This document shows positions 54,648 through 63,278 of a stretch of DNA of 64,000 nucleotides, in pieces. Position numbers and translations under genes: made by a program. Below the pieces are notes generated by a model. It saw only the letters and a program-made list of their open reading frames with translations. It did not search any database and had not been told where the DNA came from. The stretch is from Mycobacterium sp. D16Q13 (GTDB taxonomy: Bacteria; Actinomycetota; Actinomycetes; Mycobacteriales; Mycobacteriaceae): contig NZ_MAEW01000008.1 of the NCBI RefSeq assembly GCF_002013375.1, positions 186,001 through 250,000 on the forward strand, given 5' to 3'. Position 1 is the first letter of the stretch, and each line of letters starts with the position of its first letter.

Positions 54648-55510
54648 GTGGGCTTGGCGGCATTTCTGAGCGCCTCGTCAACGCGAGCGACCACGGTGCC
54701 CGCCCGGTGACGAAGCATGTCGGCACTCACCCGCACGATTGCCCAACCCTCGGCCGCCAACTCTGAGGCCCGATCGATGTCACGGGATCGTTGGCGAGAG
54801 TCCAACCAGTGTTGAGCTCCATCGAATTCGACACCAACCTTCAGGTCCTCCCACCCCATGTCGATGCGGGCGATGAAATCGCCGTAGCGGTTGAACACCC
54901 GTATCTGCGTCTGCGGCGGCGGAAACCCCGATTTCACCAACAGCAGCCGGGTTCGAGTCTCCTGCGGCGATTCGGAACCGCCGTCGACCAGTGCCAACGT
55001 GCTCTTCAGCGGAGCCAGGCCGCGGGCCCCTTTATGCATCTTCATGACGTCCTCGACCTGCGCAGTTATCAAGCCGGTCGCTGCCATCAGGGCATCTATG
55101 CGCTCAACGGCTGCGGCCTGCGGCAACCACCTGCCCACATCGAAGGCGGTGCGCGCCGGACTCGTGACGGCAAGCCCCTCAACGCGACCAACCTCGTTGT
55201 CCGTCAACGTATCTCGATGGATCCGTAGGCCGCTCGCGATCTTGTGGTGACGATGGATCAGGTCGACGGTCACACCCGCGTCGACCCATTTGGCACCATG
55301 CACGGCCGAGGCCGCCGCCCCGGCGATCACCCCACCGCGCTCTGTCCATAACCACGCCGCGTGTGCGCGCTGTGTCGCGCTCACCTCCACATCACGCGGA
55401 ACGTAGATGCCCGGATACAGCTGCCGGTATCGGGTGCGCAGGTAGTGCTCGGTCATTGCCCCGGTGGAAAGCATCTCGCTGGAGCGGAACGGCCACGGAA
55501 TCTCCCCCAT
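54602..55510 (-). CDS. DUF559 endonuclease-like protein with AbiEi-type N-terminal region
   Basis: About 302 residues from the ATG at 55508-55510; an ATG at 55520-55522 would add four. The N-terminal half (LRTRYRQLYPGIYVPRDVEV, then AGAAASAVHGAKW) resembles the AbiEi-antitoxin-like proteins of actinobacteria. The C-terminal half is a Vsr-like DUF559 domain with candidate PD-(D/E)xK residues in RIDMGWEDLKVGVEFDGAQH. Target DNA or RNA unknown. No AbiEii-type toxin gene is adjacent. It lies between two related 56-bp palindromic repeats and its last codons are inside one of them. Confidence 0.75.
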   Translation of the reverse strand: MGEIPWPFRSSEMLSTGAMTEHYLRTRYRQLYPGIYVPRDVEVSATQRAHAAWLWTERGGVIAGAAASAVHGAKWVDAGVTVDLIHRHHKIASGLRIHRDTLTDNEVGRVEGLAVTSPARTAFDVGRWLPQAAAVERIDALMAATGLITAQVEDVMKMHKGARGLAPLKSTLALVDGGSESPQETRTRLLLVKSGFPPPQTQIRVFNRYGDFIARIDMGWEDLKVGVEFDGAQHWLDSRQRSRDIDRASELAAEGWAIVRVSADMLRHRAGTVVARVDEALRNAAKPTTSASLTRISGQISA

Positions 55511-55556
55511 GGCCCGCAGCATCACACCGACGACCGACAAGCCACCTCCGCCCAAT

Positions 55557-55612
55557 CGAGTGCGAGCCTCACGTGGAAAACCAGGCCGAAAACCGCGCCT
55601 AGCTCGCACTCG
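55557..55612. repeat. Palindromic repeat element, right copy (R2)
   Basis: A 56-bp element in the same orientation as R1, with outer inverted ends CGAGTGCGAGC and GCTCGCACTCG. The half nearest 55557 shares GCGAGCCTCACG.GGAAA with R1; the other half has more changes, so the stem is broken inside. It lies between the DUF559 start and the ilvA stop. Confidence 0.75.
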
Positions 55613-55624
55613 ACCGTATGGGGT

Positions 55625-56881
55625 TTACCGCTCTTCCTGAACCGTCAGGCCGGCCGCGACGATTGCGTCGAGGACGGCCTGACGGTGTTCTGGGCCCCGT
55701 GTTTCGACGGTGGCCAGCACATCCACCTCACCGAGCCGCAGACGCTCGCTGTTACGCCAGTGAGTGACGTCGACGACGCTGGCACCTGATGCCCGAAAGA
55801 CGTCGAGGAGACCCGAGAGGCCACCCGGCGCGTCCGCGATAGTCACCCGCACCGTCAGGTAGCGTCCGGCGGCCCGCAGACCATGCGTGATGACATGCGT
55901 GAGCAACAGCGGGTCGATGTTTCCGCCGGAGAGCACCGCGCACACCGGGCCGCTGAGACGGAGTTCCTCGGCGGACAGTGTGAGCAGCGCGGCCACCGCG
56001 GCGGCGCCGGCGGGTTCCACCACCAGCTTGGCCCGCTCCAGGCACAGCAGTAGCCCGCGCGACAGCGCCTCCTCACTGACCGTGACCACGTCGTCGACCA
56101 GGGCGGCCACATGCTCGAACGGCACGGCTCCCGGCTTCCCGACAGCGATGCCGTCCGCCATGGTGTCCATCGATTGCAGTGCCACCGGATGCCCGGCTTG
56201 CAGCGATAGCGGCCAGGCGGCAGCACCCGCGGCCTGCACCGCGACGATCCGCACCTCGGGCCGCGCAGCTTTGACTACCGCCGCGATACCCGCGACAAGC
56301 CCGCCGCCGCCCGCGGGCACCACGATGGTGCCGACGTCGGGAAGCTGCTCCAGAATCTCCAGCCCGACGGTGGCCTGCCCGGCCACGACATCCCGGTGGT
56401 CGAAGGGATGGATGAGCACCGCGCCGGTCTCTGCCGCGAACTCCGTCGCGGCGAGCAGCGCGTCATCGATGGTGGTGCCGGTGAGGTGCACGGTCGCGCC
56501 GTAGGCGCGGGTCGCGACGATCTTGGGCAGCGCGGCCCCCACCGGCATGAACACCGTCGAGGGGATGCCCAGCGTGGTCGCTGCCCAGGCCACGCCCTGG
56601 GCGTGATTACCCGCGCTGGCGGCCACCACCCCGTTCACCCGTTGGTCATCGGGCAGCAGACTGATCCGGTTGTAGGCGCCGCGCGGTTTGAAAGATCCTG
56701 TGCGTTGCAAGTTTTCACATTTGAGGCGCACCTCGTGCCCGCAGCGCTCACTGAGTGCACGGAAGGCCACCACCGGTGTGCGCCGCATCACAGGAGCAAG
56801 CCGCTCGGCCACCTCCTGGATCTCCTGGACCGTCACCAACCCTGTTGCTCCCGCTGCCTGGATGCCCATGCCAGGCATCAT
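55625..56881 (-). CDS. ilvA: Threonine ammonia-lyase (threonine dehydratase) with ACT domain
   Basis: A 418-residue fold-type II PLP enzyme. The PLP lysine is in TGSFKPRGAYNRI at about residue 65, ASAGNHAQGVAW at about 89 and the glycine loop PAGGGGLVAG at about 190. The C-terminal ~85 residues form an ACT-like domain (RVTIADAPGGLSGLLDVFRAS). The enzyme deaminates threonine to 2-oxobutyrate for isoleucine synthesis or threonine breakdown; which role applies is not clear. Starts at the several N-terminal ATGs are equally possible. Confidence 0.92.
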   Translation of the reverse strand: MMPGMGIQAAGATGLVTVQEIQEVAERLAPVMRRTPVVAFRALSERCGHEVRLKCENLQRTGSFKPRGAYNRISLLPDDQRVNGVVAASAGNHAQGVAWAATTLGIPSTVFMPVGAALPKIVATRAYGATVHLTGTTIDDALLAATEFAAETGAVLIHPFDHRDVVAGQATVGLEILEQLPDVGTIVVPAGGGGLVAGIAAVVKAARPEVRIVAVQAAGAAAWPLSLQAGHPVALQSMDTMADGIAVGKPGAVPFEHVAALVDDVVTVSEEALSRGLLLCLERAKLVVEPAGAAAVAALLTLSAEELRLSGPVCAVLSGGNIDPLLLTHVITHGLRAAGRYLTVRVTIADAPGGLSGLLDVFRASGASVVDVTHWRNSERLRLGEVDVLATVETRGPEHRQAVLDAIVAAGLTVQEER

Positions 56882-56910
56882 GTCACCAGTTCTGCCGCTA
56901 TTGTCCCCTC

Positions 56911-57582
56911 ATGCCACAGATTGCGGAGGACCTCCTGCTTCTGTTGCTGAACAATGCCTCCGGACGGCCCCTCCTGGACAAGGATCGGCGCACACAAGCC
57001 CTTGCCGCCGCGATCATCCTGGATCTTGCTCTGGCGCAACGCGTCCGACCGGCCACCCAGGGCGAACCGGCGAAGGCCGGGAATCTGCTGGTGCTGCAGG
57101 CGCCGGATATCGGGGATCCGGTGCTGGACCGGGCGGTGCACCGGCTGCGACGACGACCGATGAGCCCGGTTGAGGCGATCACCAAGGTTGGCCGCGGCGT
57201 GAACTCCCAGCTGCTGCATAGGCTGGAGATCACCGGGGATATCCACACGGTTCGCATGGGCAGTCGGCTCTTCCCGGAGAAGTACTGGCCGGTGACCAAC
57301 AACGAGCGTGCGAACGCGGTGCGTCAGGGCGTCACCGATGTGTTGTTCCACTACGCCCCGCCCGCTCCCAGCACTGCCGCCATCATCGCAGTGCTGCACG
57401 GGGTCAACGGATTCGACGCGATCTTGAGTCTCGACCCCGTCGGCAAGCAGCAGGTGTCCCGATGGTCGCAGACCATCGCCGACGGCGGATGGTCGGCTCA
57501 GATCCGCGACAATCGCGGATCTGCGGTCAATCTCGCGGTGACTGCCGCGGTGATCTCGGCGGCCCTGCATTCGATGAACTAG
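56911..57582 (+). CDS. GPP34 (GOLPH3/Vps74-like) family protein
   Basis: A 223-residue protein starting MPQIAEDLLLLLLNNASGRP, with LAAAIILDLALAQRV, VGRGVNSQLLHRLEITGDI and a late VNGFDAILS segment, all typical of bacterial GPP34 proteins. In eukaryotes this fold binds phosphatidylinositol-4-phosphate in the Golgi; the bacterial role is unknown. The frame is open upstream, antisense to ilvA, but homology starts at the ATG at 56911. It converges on metB with a three-base gap. Confidence 0.85.
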   Translation: MPQIAEDLLLLLLNNASGRPLLDKDRRTQALAAAIILDLALAQRVRPATQGEPAKAGNLLVLQAPDIGDPVLDRAVHRLRRRPMSPVEAITKVGRGVNSQLLHRLEITGDIHTVRMGSRLFPEKYWPVTNNERANAVRQGVTDVLFHYAPPAPSTAAIIAVLHGVNGFDAILSLDPVGKQQVSRWSQTIADGGWSAQIRDNRGSAVNLAVTAAVISAALHSMN

Positions 57583-57585
57583 CGG

Positions 57586-58758
57586 TTACCGCAAGGCTTG
57601 TTCGAGATCGCCGATCAGGTCGCCCACCTCTTCGATACCCACCGACAGCCGCACCAGATCCTCGGGCACTTCCAGCAGTGACCCAGCGGTGGACGCATGC
57701 GTCATGGCAGCCGGATGTTCGATGAGGGATTCCACACCTCCCAAGGACTCAGCGAGAATGAAAAGCTCTGTTCGCGAGCACAAATCGAGTGCGGCCTGAC
57801 GCCCTCCAGCCAACCGCACGCTGACCATCCCGCCGAATCCACGCATCTGCTTAGCGGCCACCGCATGCCCGGGATGACTGTCCAGCCCCGGGTAGACAGT
57901 GTGCGCGACCGCCGAATGACCGGCCAGGAACTCCGCCACCGCTTGAGCGTTCTCACTGTGTCGCTGCATGCGCAGCGCCAATGTCTTGATGCCCCGATAG
58001 GTCAGATAGGCGTCGAACGGGCCCGGCACGGCGCCCGCCCCGTTCTGCAAGAAGGCGAATGCGGTGTCCAACTCCTCGTCATTGGTGAGCAGCGCGCCGC
58101 CCACCACATCGGAGTGCCCGCCAATGTATTTGGTGGTGGAGTGCAACGCGATATCGGCACCGAGATTCAGCGGTTGTTGCAGCGCCGGCGACGCGAAGGT
58201 GTTGTCCACCAAAAGCTTCACGGAATGTTCAGTTGCCACCTGGGCGACGGCCGCGATATCGGCGATGCTCAGCAGCGGGTTGGTGGGTGTCTCGAGCCAG
58301 ATCAGCTTGGTGCTGGGAGTGATCGCCGCACGAATGGCGTCGACATCGGCCACCGGGACCGGAGTGTGAGTAACTCCCCACTGCGAGAACACCTTGTCGA
58401 TGAGCCGGAAGGTACCGCCGTAAGCGTCGTTGGGGATGATCAGGTGATCACCCGGGCGCAATAGAGCGCGCAAGACGCAGTCGGTGGCCGCCATCCCCGA
58501 GCTGAACGCCCGACCGAAGTGGGCGTCTTCCAATGCCGCCAGTGAGGATTCGAGAACCGCACGGGTGGGGTTGCCGGTGCGGGCGTACTCGAAACCGCCG
58601 CGCAGCTGCCCGACACCGTCCTGGGCGAACGTCGAACTGGCGTAGATCGGCACGTTGACGGCACCGGTCTGCGGATCGGCATGGAAGCCACCGTGGATGG
58701 CTCTTGTGGAAAACCCTTGCCACCGAGACGCGTCGGCGGCGCTGCGCTGCTCACTCAT
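57586..58758 (-). CDS. metB: Cystathionine gamma-synthase
   Basis: A 390-residue Cys/Met-metabolism PLP enzyme. Landmarks are TRAIHGGFHADPQTGAVNVP, YARTGNPTR, and the PLP lysine in HSTTKYIGGHSDVVGG at about residue 208. It joins an activated homoserine with cysteine to form cystathionine. Cbs lies two genes upstream on the same strand, so this locus holds both cystathionine-forming activities, as in Rv1077-Rv1079. Confidence 0.93.
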   Translation of the reverse strand: MSEQRSAADASRWQGFSTRAIHGGFHADPQTGAVNVPIYASSTFAQDGVGQLRGGFEYARTGNPTRAVLESSLAALEDAHFGRAFSSGMAATDCVLRALLRPGDHLIIPNDAYGGTFRLIDKVFSQWGVTHTPVPVADVDAIRAAITPSTKLIWLETPTNPLLSIADIAAVAQVATEHSVKLLVDNTFASPALQQPLNLGADIALHSTTKYIGGHSDVVGGALLTNDEELDTAFAFLQNGAGAVPGPFDAYLTYRGIKTLALRMQRHSENAQAVAEFLAGHSAVAHTVYPGLDSHPGHAVAAKQMRGFGGMVSVRLAGGRQAALDLCSRTELFILAESLGGVESLIEHPAAMTHASTAGSLLEVPEDLVRLSVGIEEVGDLIGDLEQALR

Positions 58759-58821
58759 CGGGTCCGAGCCTATACGGACCCGTGGAAGTGAGACAGCCCA
58801 GCGCCGCCAATCGGGTTACTT

Positions 58822-59394
58822 CTACTTGGGAACGACGACGGTCTTCACTAGCATGTCGGCGATCGTCTGCCGCTTGGCCGTGAACAGCGGCAGCAGGAAG
58901 CCGATGTAACAGATGACCGCGTCCAGGAAGTGCGCGATCTGGCGGACGACGGACATGCCGAATCCGATCGGCTGACCGGTGGCCTCACCCAGGACCCGGA
59001 TACCGAGCAAGCCCTTGCCGATGCTCGATCCGGTGGTGCCCTGCTTCAGGCCCCAGTTCCACACCGCGAACGCGATCGCCGCGAGGGTGAACAGAATGTA
59101 GGCGGCCCAGCCCACGCCGGTGTACTCCGGCTGGCAGCTGATGTAGCTCATTCCGCCGGTCATGGGATCGCCGTAGGACTCGCCGACACAATCAGCGGTC
59201 GTAGCGGTTCCACCCGCGATTCCGCCGCCGATACCGCTCAGCAGCGCCACCGGGATGACGTCGATGATGTAGGCACCGACGCGCCGGATCCAGACTTCGA
59301 AATTGCCGCCCGGTAGAGCTGGTGCACCGGCCGCCGGCGGAGGCGGCGGGTAACCGCCCGGATCCTGCGGCGAGGGTGGTGGAACTTCAGTCAC
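58822..59394 (-). CDS. RDD family membrane protein (proline-rich, Pra-like)
   Basis: About 190 residues from a GTG at 59392-59394, with GGAGG ending six bases upstream on its strand. The N-terminal 25 residues are Pro-rich (VPPPSPQDPGGYPPPPPAAG); an RDD domain follows (WIRRVGAYIIDVIPVALL, three to four helices, GSSIGKGLLGIRVL). It corresponds to Pra (Rv1078), the proline-rich antigen homologue. Function unknown. It is between metB and cbs. Confidence 0.88.
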   Translation of the reverse strand: MTEVPPPSPQDPGGYPPPPPAAGAPALPGGNFEVWIRRVGAYIIDVIPVALLSGIGGGIAGGTATTADCVGESYGDPMTGGMSYISCQPEYTGVGWAAYILFTLAAIAFAVWNWGLKQGTTGSSIGKGLLGIRVLGEATGQPIGFGMSVVRQIAHFLDAVICYIGFLLPLFTAKRQTIADMLVKTVVVPK

Positions 59395-59500
59395 GGTTGT
59401 CCTCCAATTCGTATGGCACGCATCAGCGGCGAGCAACAGAGCACATTACGCTTTCAGCGTTTCCACAGGTTGGCTTCCGTGAAACGATTTGGGACCAAAT

Positions 59501-60898
59501 TCAGTGCCGCACGCCTCTACCCGAGGAGACGAATCCGAGCAGGTCATGGCGGGTAATGACACCGACGGGCTTGCCCTCGTCGATCACCATCACCGCGTCG
59601 GTGTCGCGCAACATGGACCCCGCGGTACTCAGCGGCTCGCCCGCACCGACCAGTGGCAACGGCGGACTCATGTGCTGGGACACGGCGTCGGCCAGCTGCG
59701 CCCGGCCCTCGAATACCGCTGACAGCAGCTCCCTTTCGGACACCGACCCGGCGACCTCACCGGCCATGACCGGTGGTTCGGCGCCGACGACCGGCATCTG
59801 CGACACCCCGTACTCGCGCAGGATCTCGATGGCGTCGCGCACCGTCTCGGACGGGTGCGTATGCACCAAATCCGGTAGCGCACCAGACTTTCCGCGCAGA
59901 ACATCGCCGACGGTGGGCTCGGACTTGCTGCCATCGAGGCGGCTACGCAGGAACCCGTAGGAGGACATCCACGAGTCGTTGAACACCTTGGACAGGTATC
60001 CACGGCCTCCGTCGGGCAGCAGCACCACGATCACGGCATCGGGTCCGGCCTTCTCAGCCAATCGAATTGCCGCCACTACTGCCATCCCGCAGGATCCACC
60101 GACCAGCAATCCCTCTTCGCGCGCCAGCCTGCGTGTCATCTCGAACGAGTCGGCATCAGATACCGCGATGACCTCGTCGACAACACTGGGGTCGTAGGCG
60201 GTCGGCCAGAAGTCCTCTCCCACACCCTCGACGAGGTACGGGCGCCCCGTACCGCCGGAGTAGACGGACCCCTCCGGATCCGCGCCGACGACCTTCACGG
60301 CGCCCCCCGAAACCTCTTTGAGGTACCGGCCCGCACCGGTGATCGTCCCGCCGGTTCCCACGCCGGCGACGAAATGGGTGATCTTGCCGTCGGTGTCGGC
60401 CCAGATCTCCGGGCCGGTGGTCTCGTAGTGGCTGGCAGGTCCGTTCGGATTGGAGTACTGATCGGGCTTCCAGGCGCCGTCGATCTCGCGCACCAGACGG
60501 TCCGAGACGTTGTAGTAGCTGTCCGGGTGCTCCGGTGGCACGGCCGTGGGGCACACGACGACCTCGGCCCCGTAGGCCCGCAACACATTCCGCTTGTCCT
60601 CGCTGACCTTGTCCGGGCACACGAAGACGCAGTGGTAACCCTTGCGCTGGGCCACCAGCGCCAATCCGACGCCGGTGTTACCCGAGGTGGGTTCGACGAT
60701 GGTGCCACCGGGCTTGAGCAGGCCCGCTTCCTCGGCGGCCTCGATCATCTTGACGGCGATGCGGTCCTTGGAGCTACCGCCGGGATTGAGGTACTCGATC
60801 TTCGCGGCCACCACCCCGCTGCCCTCGGCCACCACGGAGTTGAGCTGGACGAGAGGGGTGTTACCGATCAGATCGGAGACATGCTGGGCGATGCGCAT
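59501..60898 (-). CDS. cbs: Cystathionine beta-synthase
   Basis: A 465-residue protein: a PLP catalytic domain with GNTPLVQL and the lysine in PGGSSKDRIAVKMIE at about residue 44, EPTSGNTGVGLAL, and GTGGTITGAGRYLKE, followed by two CBS domains from about residue 335. It condenses serine (or O-acetylserine) with homocysteine. The length equals the M. tuberculosis Cbs as I remember it, and metB is nearby for reverse transsulfuration. Confidence 0.93.
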   Translation of the reverse strand: MRIAQHVSDLIGNTPLVQLNSVVAEGSGVVAAKIEYLNPGGSSKDRIAVKMIEAAEEAGLLKPGGTIVEPTSGNTGVGLALVAQRKGYHCVFVCPDKVSEDKRNVLRAYGAEVVVCPTAVPPEHPDSYYNVSDRLVREIDGAWKPDQYSNPNGPASHYETTGPEIWADTDGKITHFVAGVGTGGTITGAGRYLKEVSGGAVKVVGADPEGSVYSGGTGRPYLVEGVGEDFWPTAYDPSVVDEVIAVSDADSFEMTRRLAREEGLLVGGSCGMAVVAAIRLAEKAGPDAVIVVLLPDGGRGYLSKVFNDSWMSSYGFLRSRLDGSKSEPTVGDVLRGKSGALPDLVHTHPSETVRDAIEILREYGVSQMPVVGAEPPVMAGEVAGSVSERELLSAVFEGRAQLADAVSQHMSPPLPLVGAGEPLSTAGSMLRDTDAVMVIDEGKPVGVITRHDLLGFVSSGRGVRH

Positions 60899-60955
60899 AC
60901 CGGTAACGCTATTAGACCGGCGACCGGTCCGCGAACAGGGGAGCTAACGGAGGGA

Positions 60956-62032
60956 TCAAACCGCCGCAGGTGCGACGAACTCCGCCGAGGAAGTTTCGGG
61001 CACCGCGTCGCGGATGTACTGGCCGATCTGCGCCAGCGATCTCTTGGCCTCGGGCACGATCTTGGTGGCCACCTGGAAGACGTGCATCTGACCGGGCCAG
61101 ATCTTGATCTCCACCGGCACACCCTGCTCGGCGAGGCGCTGTCCCAGCAGGCGCGCGTCGTACAGCAGCATCTCCGATCCGGAGCAATGCACCAGCGTCT
61201 GCGGCATCCGGCCGTCGACCTTGTCGATGATCTCCCGTGGTGGCACACCGCCACCGGCCTTGGTGAGAATCTTCTCCAGTGCCTCAAAGCAGTTGGGCGG
61301 CAACATCACGTCGGTCTTGGCGTTCTCATGCGCGACCTTGGGCGCGGGATCCAGCTCGATGAGCGGCGAGATGAGTGCCAGCGCGGCCGGAGCTTCGCCG
61401 TCCTCGGCCAGTAAGCGTTCGGTCACTGCCACCGAGAGAAATCCGCCGGCCGAATCGCCCGCCAGCACAATCTGATCCGACGCATATCCCTGCGCGCGCA
61501 GCCAGCGGTACCCGTCAAGGCAATCGTCGACAGCCTGATCCAGTGAGGCCTTGGGCGGCATGCGGTAGTCGACCACCAGACACGGCGCGTCGGCGTGCTG
61601 GGAGATCGTGGAAACCATGGCGCTGTGAGTGTTTGGGCCGCCCACGATGAACGCGCCGCCGTGCAGATACAGCACCACCCGGCCCGTACCGTCCACCGGT
61701 CCGACACCCTTGGCGCGAACCAGGCGCGCGTTGGTGTTGGGCAGCGTGACGGTCGCCTTGACCGTGCCGCGCGGGGGAACCAGCACCCGGCCGAGTTCTT
61801 CGATCAGCCCAAACGGATAAGGAAGTGTGGGGGCGTGGCTGCCAATCTGCAGCACCGTGCGCACCGTCATCCGGACACCGAATCCCAGCAGCCGCGCGGC
61901 CATACTCGCCGCGTCCTCAATCACTTCGACAGCGGCGCCATCACTCATCGGAAGGGCGCGTACCAGCGTGTTCAGCGAAGATCCCACGGATCCCGCATGC
62001 CCGTAATCGGGGGTGCGCTTCGGTGCGGTCAT
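60956..62032 (-). CDS. lipU: Alpha/beta-hydrolase-3 family lipase/esterase LipU
   Basis: A 358-residue hormone-sensitive-lipase-type hydrolase. The oxyanion motif LYLHGGAFIVGGPNTH is at about residue 122, the catalytic serine in LAGDSAGGFLSV at about 193, and acid and histidine in PGQMHVFQ near 325. It likely hydrolyses short- or medium-chain esters. It corresponds to Rv1076, following cbs in reverse orientation. A small 7-bp inverted repeat, GCTAGCT/AGCTAGC, lies at 62079-62095 upstream. Confidence 0.92.
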   Translation of the reverse strand: MTAPKRTPDYGHAGSVGSSLNTLVRALPMSDGAAVEVIEDAASMAARLLGFGVRMTVRTVLQIGSHAPTLPYPFGLIEELGRVLVPPRGTVKATVTLPNTNARLVRAKGVGPVDGTGRVVLYLHGGAFIVGGPNTHSAMVSTISQHADAPCLVVDYRMPPKASLDQAVDDCLDGYRWLRAQGYASDQIVLAGDSAGGFLSVAVTERLLAEDGEAPAALALISPLIELDPAPKVAHENAKTDVMLPPNCFEALEKILTKAGGGVPPREIIDKVDGRMPQTLVHCSGSEMLLYDARLLGQRLAEQGVPVEIKIWPGQMHVFQVATKIVPEAKRSLAQIGQYIRDAVPETSSAEFVAPAAV

Positions 62033-62194
62033 CTGTTCAGGCTCCTTTGCCTAGCCAGTGTCCTGCGTTACTCAGGCTGCTAGCTGGGAGCTAGCGCCCG
62101 ATGGACTATACCTATCAACAGGCAACAAACCGCTTTCGATACCGCATCGTCCACGCCTCATTTCGCGTGATGCTGGTCAGAGGACTGGCGCGGT

Positions 62195-63229
62195 GTGTCG
62201 CCTTCCGTGAAAATAGCCACCGTGAGCATCCTCGCCACACGCAGACGGACGATCTGGGCGGCCCTGAGCACCGGGGCCGCGGGCGCGGCGATGGGTACGG
62301 GGCTCTGGGGGGCGTACAGCTTCCTGAATGCGCAGGCCAGACAGGTACGCCTGGTGATTCCGAAGACTCACGATGCTCCCCCGGTTGCCGATGGCGTGTA
62401 CGAACCCGGTGGCGGTCCGGTCACCAGATATAGCCGCGGCGTGCAATACGACCTGCACCTGGCGATCTTCGGAGACTCCACAGCCACCGGCTACGGCTGC
62501 CACCTACCCGACGAGGTGCCCGGGGTGCTGCTGGCGCGCGGTTTGGCCGAAGAATCCGGGAAACGAATCCGGTTGTCCACCAAGGCGATATCGGGCGCGA
62601 CATCCAAGGGGCTGGCGGCGCAGATCGACGCCATGTCGATCATCGGCCCGCCGCCGGACCTCGCCGTGATCATGATCGGCGCCAACGACGTGACCTCGCT
62701 CAACGCGGTGCGAGCCTCCGCACAGCGCCTGGGTCTGGCCGTGCGGCGTCTGCGCGCGGCCGGGTCGGCAGTAGTGGTGGGCACCTGCCCCGATTTCGGG
62801 GTAATCACCGCCATACCGCAGCCACTGCGGGCCGTGGTGCGCTCCCGTGGGCTGCGCCTGGCCCATTTCCAGGCGGCGGCGGTGCGGGCCGCCGGTGGCG
62901 TACCCGTCCCGCTTGCTGATCTGCTCTCGCCGGAGTTTCTGCAGGCTCCCGAGGAGATGTTCGCCGACGACCACTACCACCCGTCGGCCGCGGGATATGC
63001 GCTGGCAGCGCGGCTGTTGCTACCGGCCGTCGCACATGCTCTCGGCGAATGGACGGGTGGGCCGATTCCAGATTTGCCATGGGTGTCCGCCGCCGCGGAG
63101 TCCCAGACCATGGGCGCCCGAATGCGCGTGATGGGAAGGATCTGGCGGCGCGCCGCTACCGAGATCGGGGTGGTGGTCGGCCAGCCCGCTGCGCAGCCCG
63201 ACAATCTGCCCGTCGCGTCGCTGCATTAG
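62195..63229 (+). CDS. SGNH/GDSL-family hydrolase (Rv1075c-like)
   Basis: Up to 344 residues from a GTG; later GTGs at 62207 and 62222 are also possible. An N-terminal hydrophobic segment (about residues 21-45) suggests export or anchoring. SGNH blocks are visible: FGDSTATGYG (Ser, about residue 93), the block III Asn in IGANDVTS (about 166) and DDHYHPSAAGY (Asp and His near 258). Esterase activity on acyl esters is expected. It lies in the Rv1075c place, upstream of the thiolase. Confidence 0.9.
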   Translation: MSPSVKIATVSILATRRRTIWAALSTGAAGAAMGTGLWGAYSFLNAQARQVRLVIPKTHDAPPVADGVYEPGGGPVTRYSRGVQYDLHLAIFGDSTATGYGCHLPDEVPGVLLARGLAEESGKRIRLSTKAISGATSKGLAAQIDAMSIIGPPPDLAVIMIGANDVTSLNAVRASAQRLGLAVRRLRAAGSAVVVGTCPDFGVITAIPQPLRAVVRSRGLRLAHFQAAAVRAAGGVPVPLADLLSPEFLQAPEEMFADDHYHPSAAGYALAARLLLPAVAHALGEWTGGPIPDLPWVSAAAESQTMGARMRVMGRIWRRAATEIGVVVGQPAAQPDNLPVASLH

Positions 63230-63278
63230 ATTCCAGGGGAGTAGAACCCGTACTAATTCCCCTATATCAGGAGTTTTC

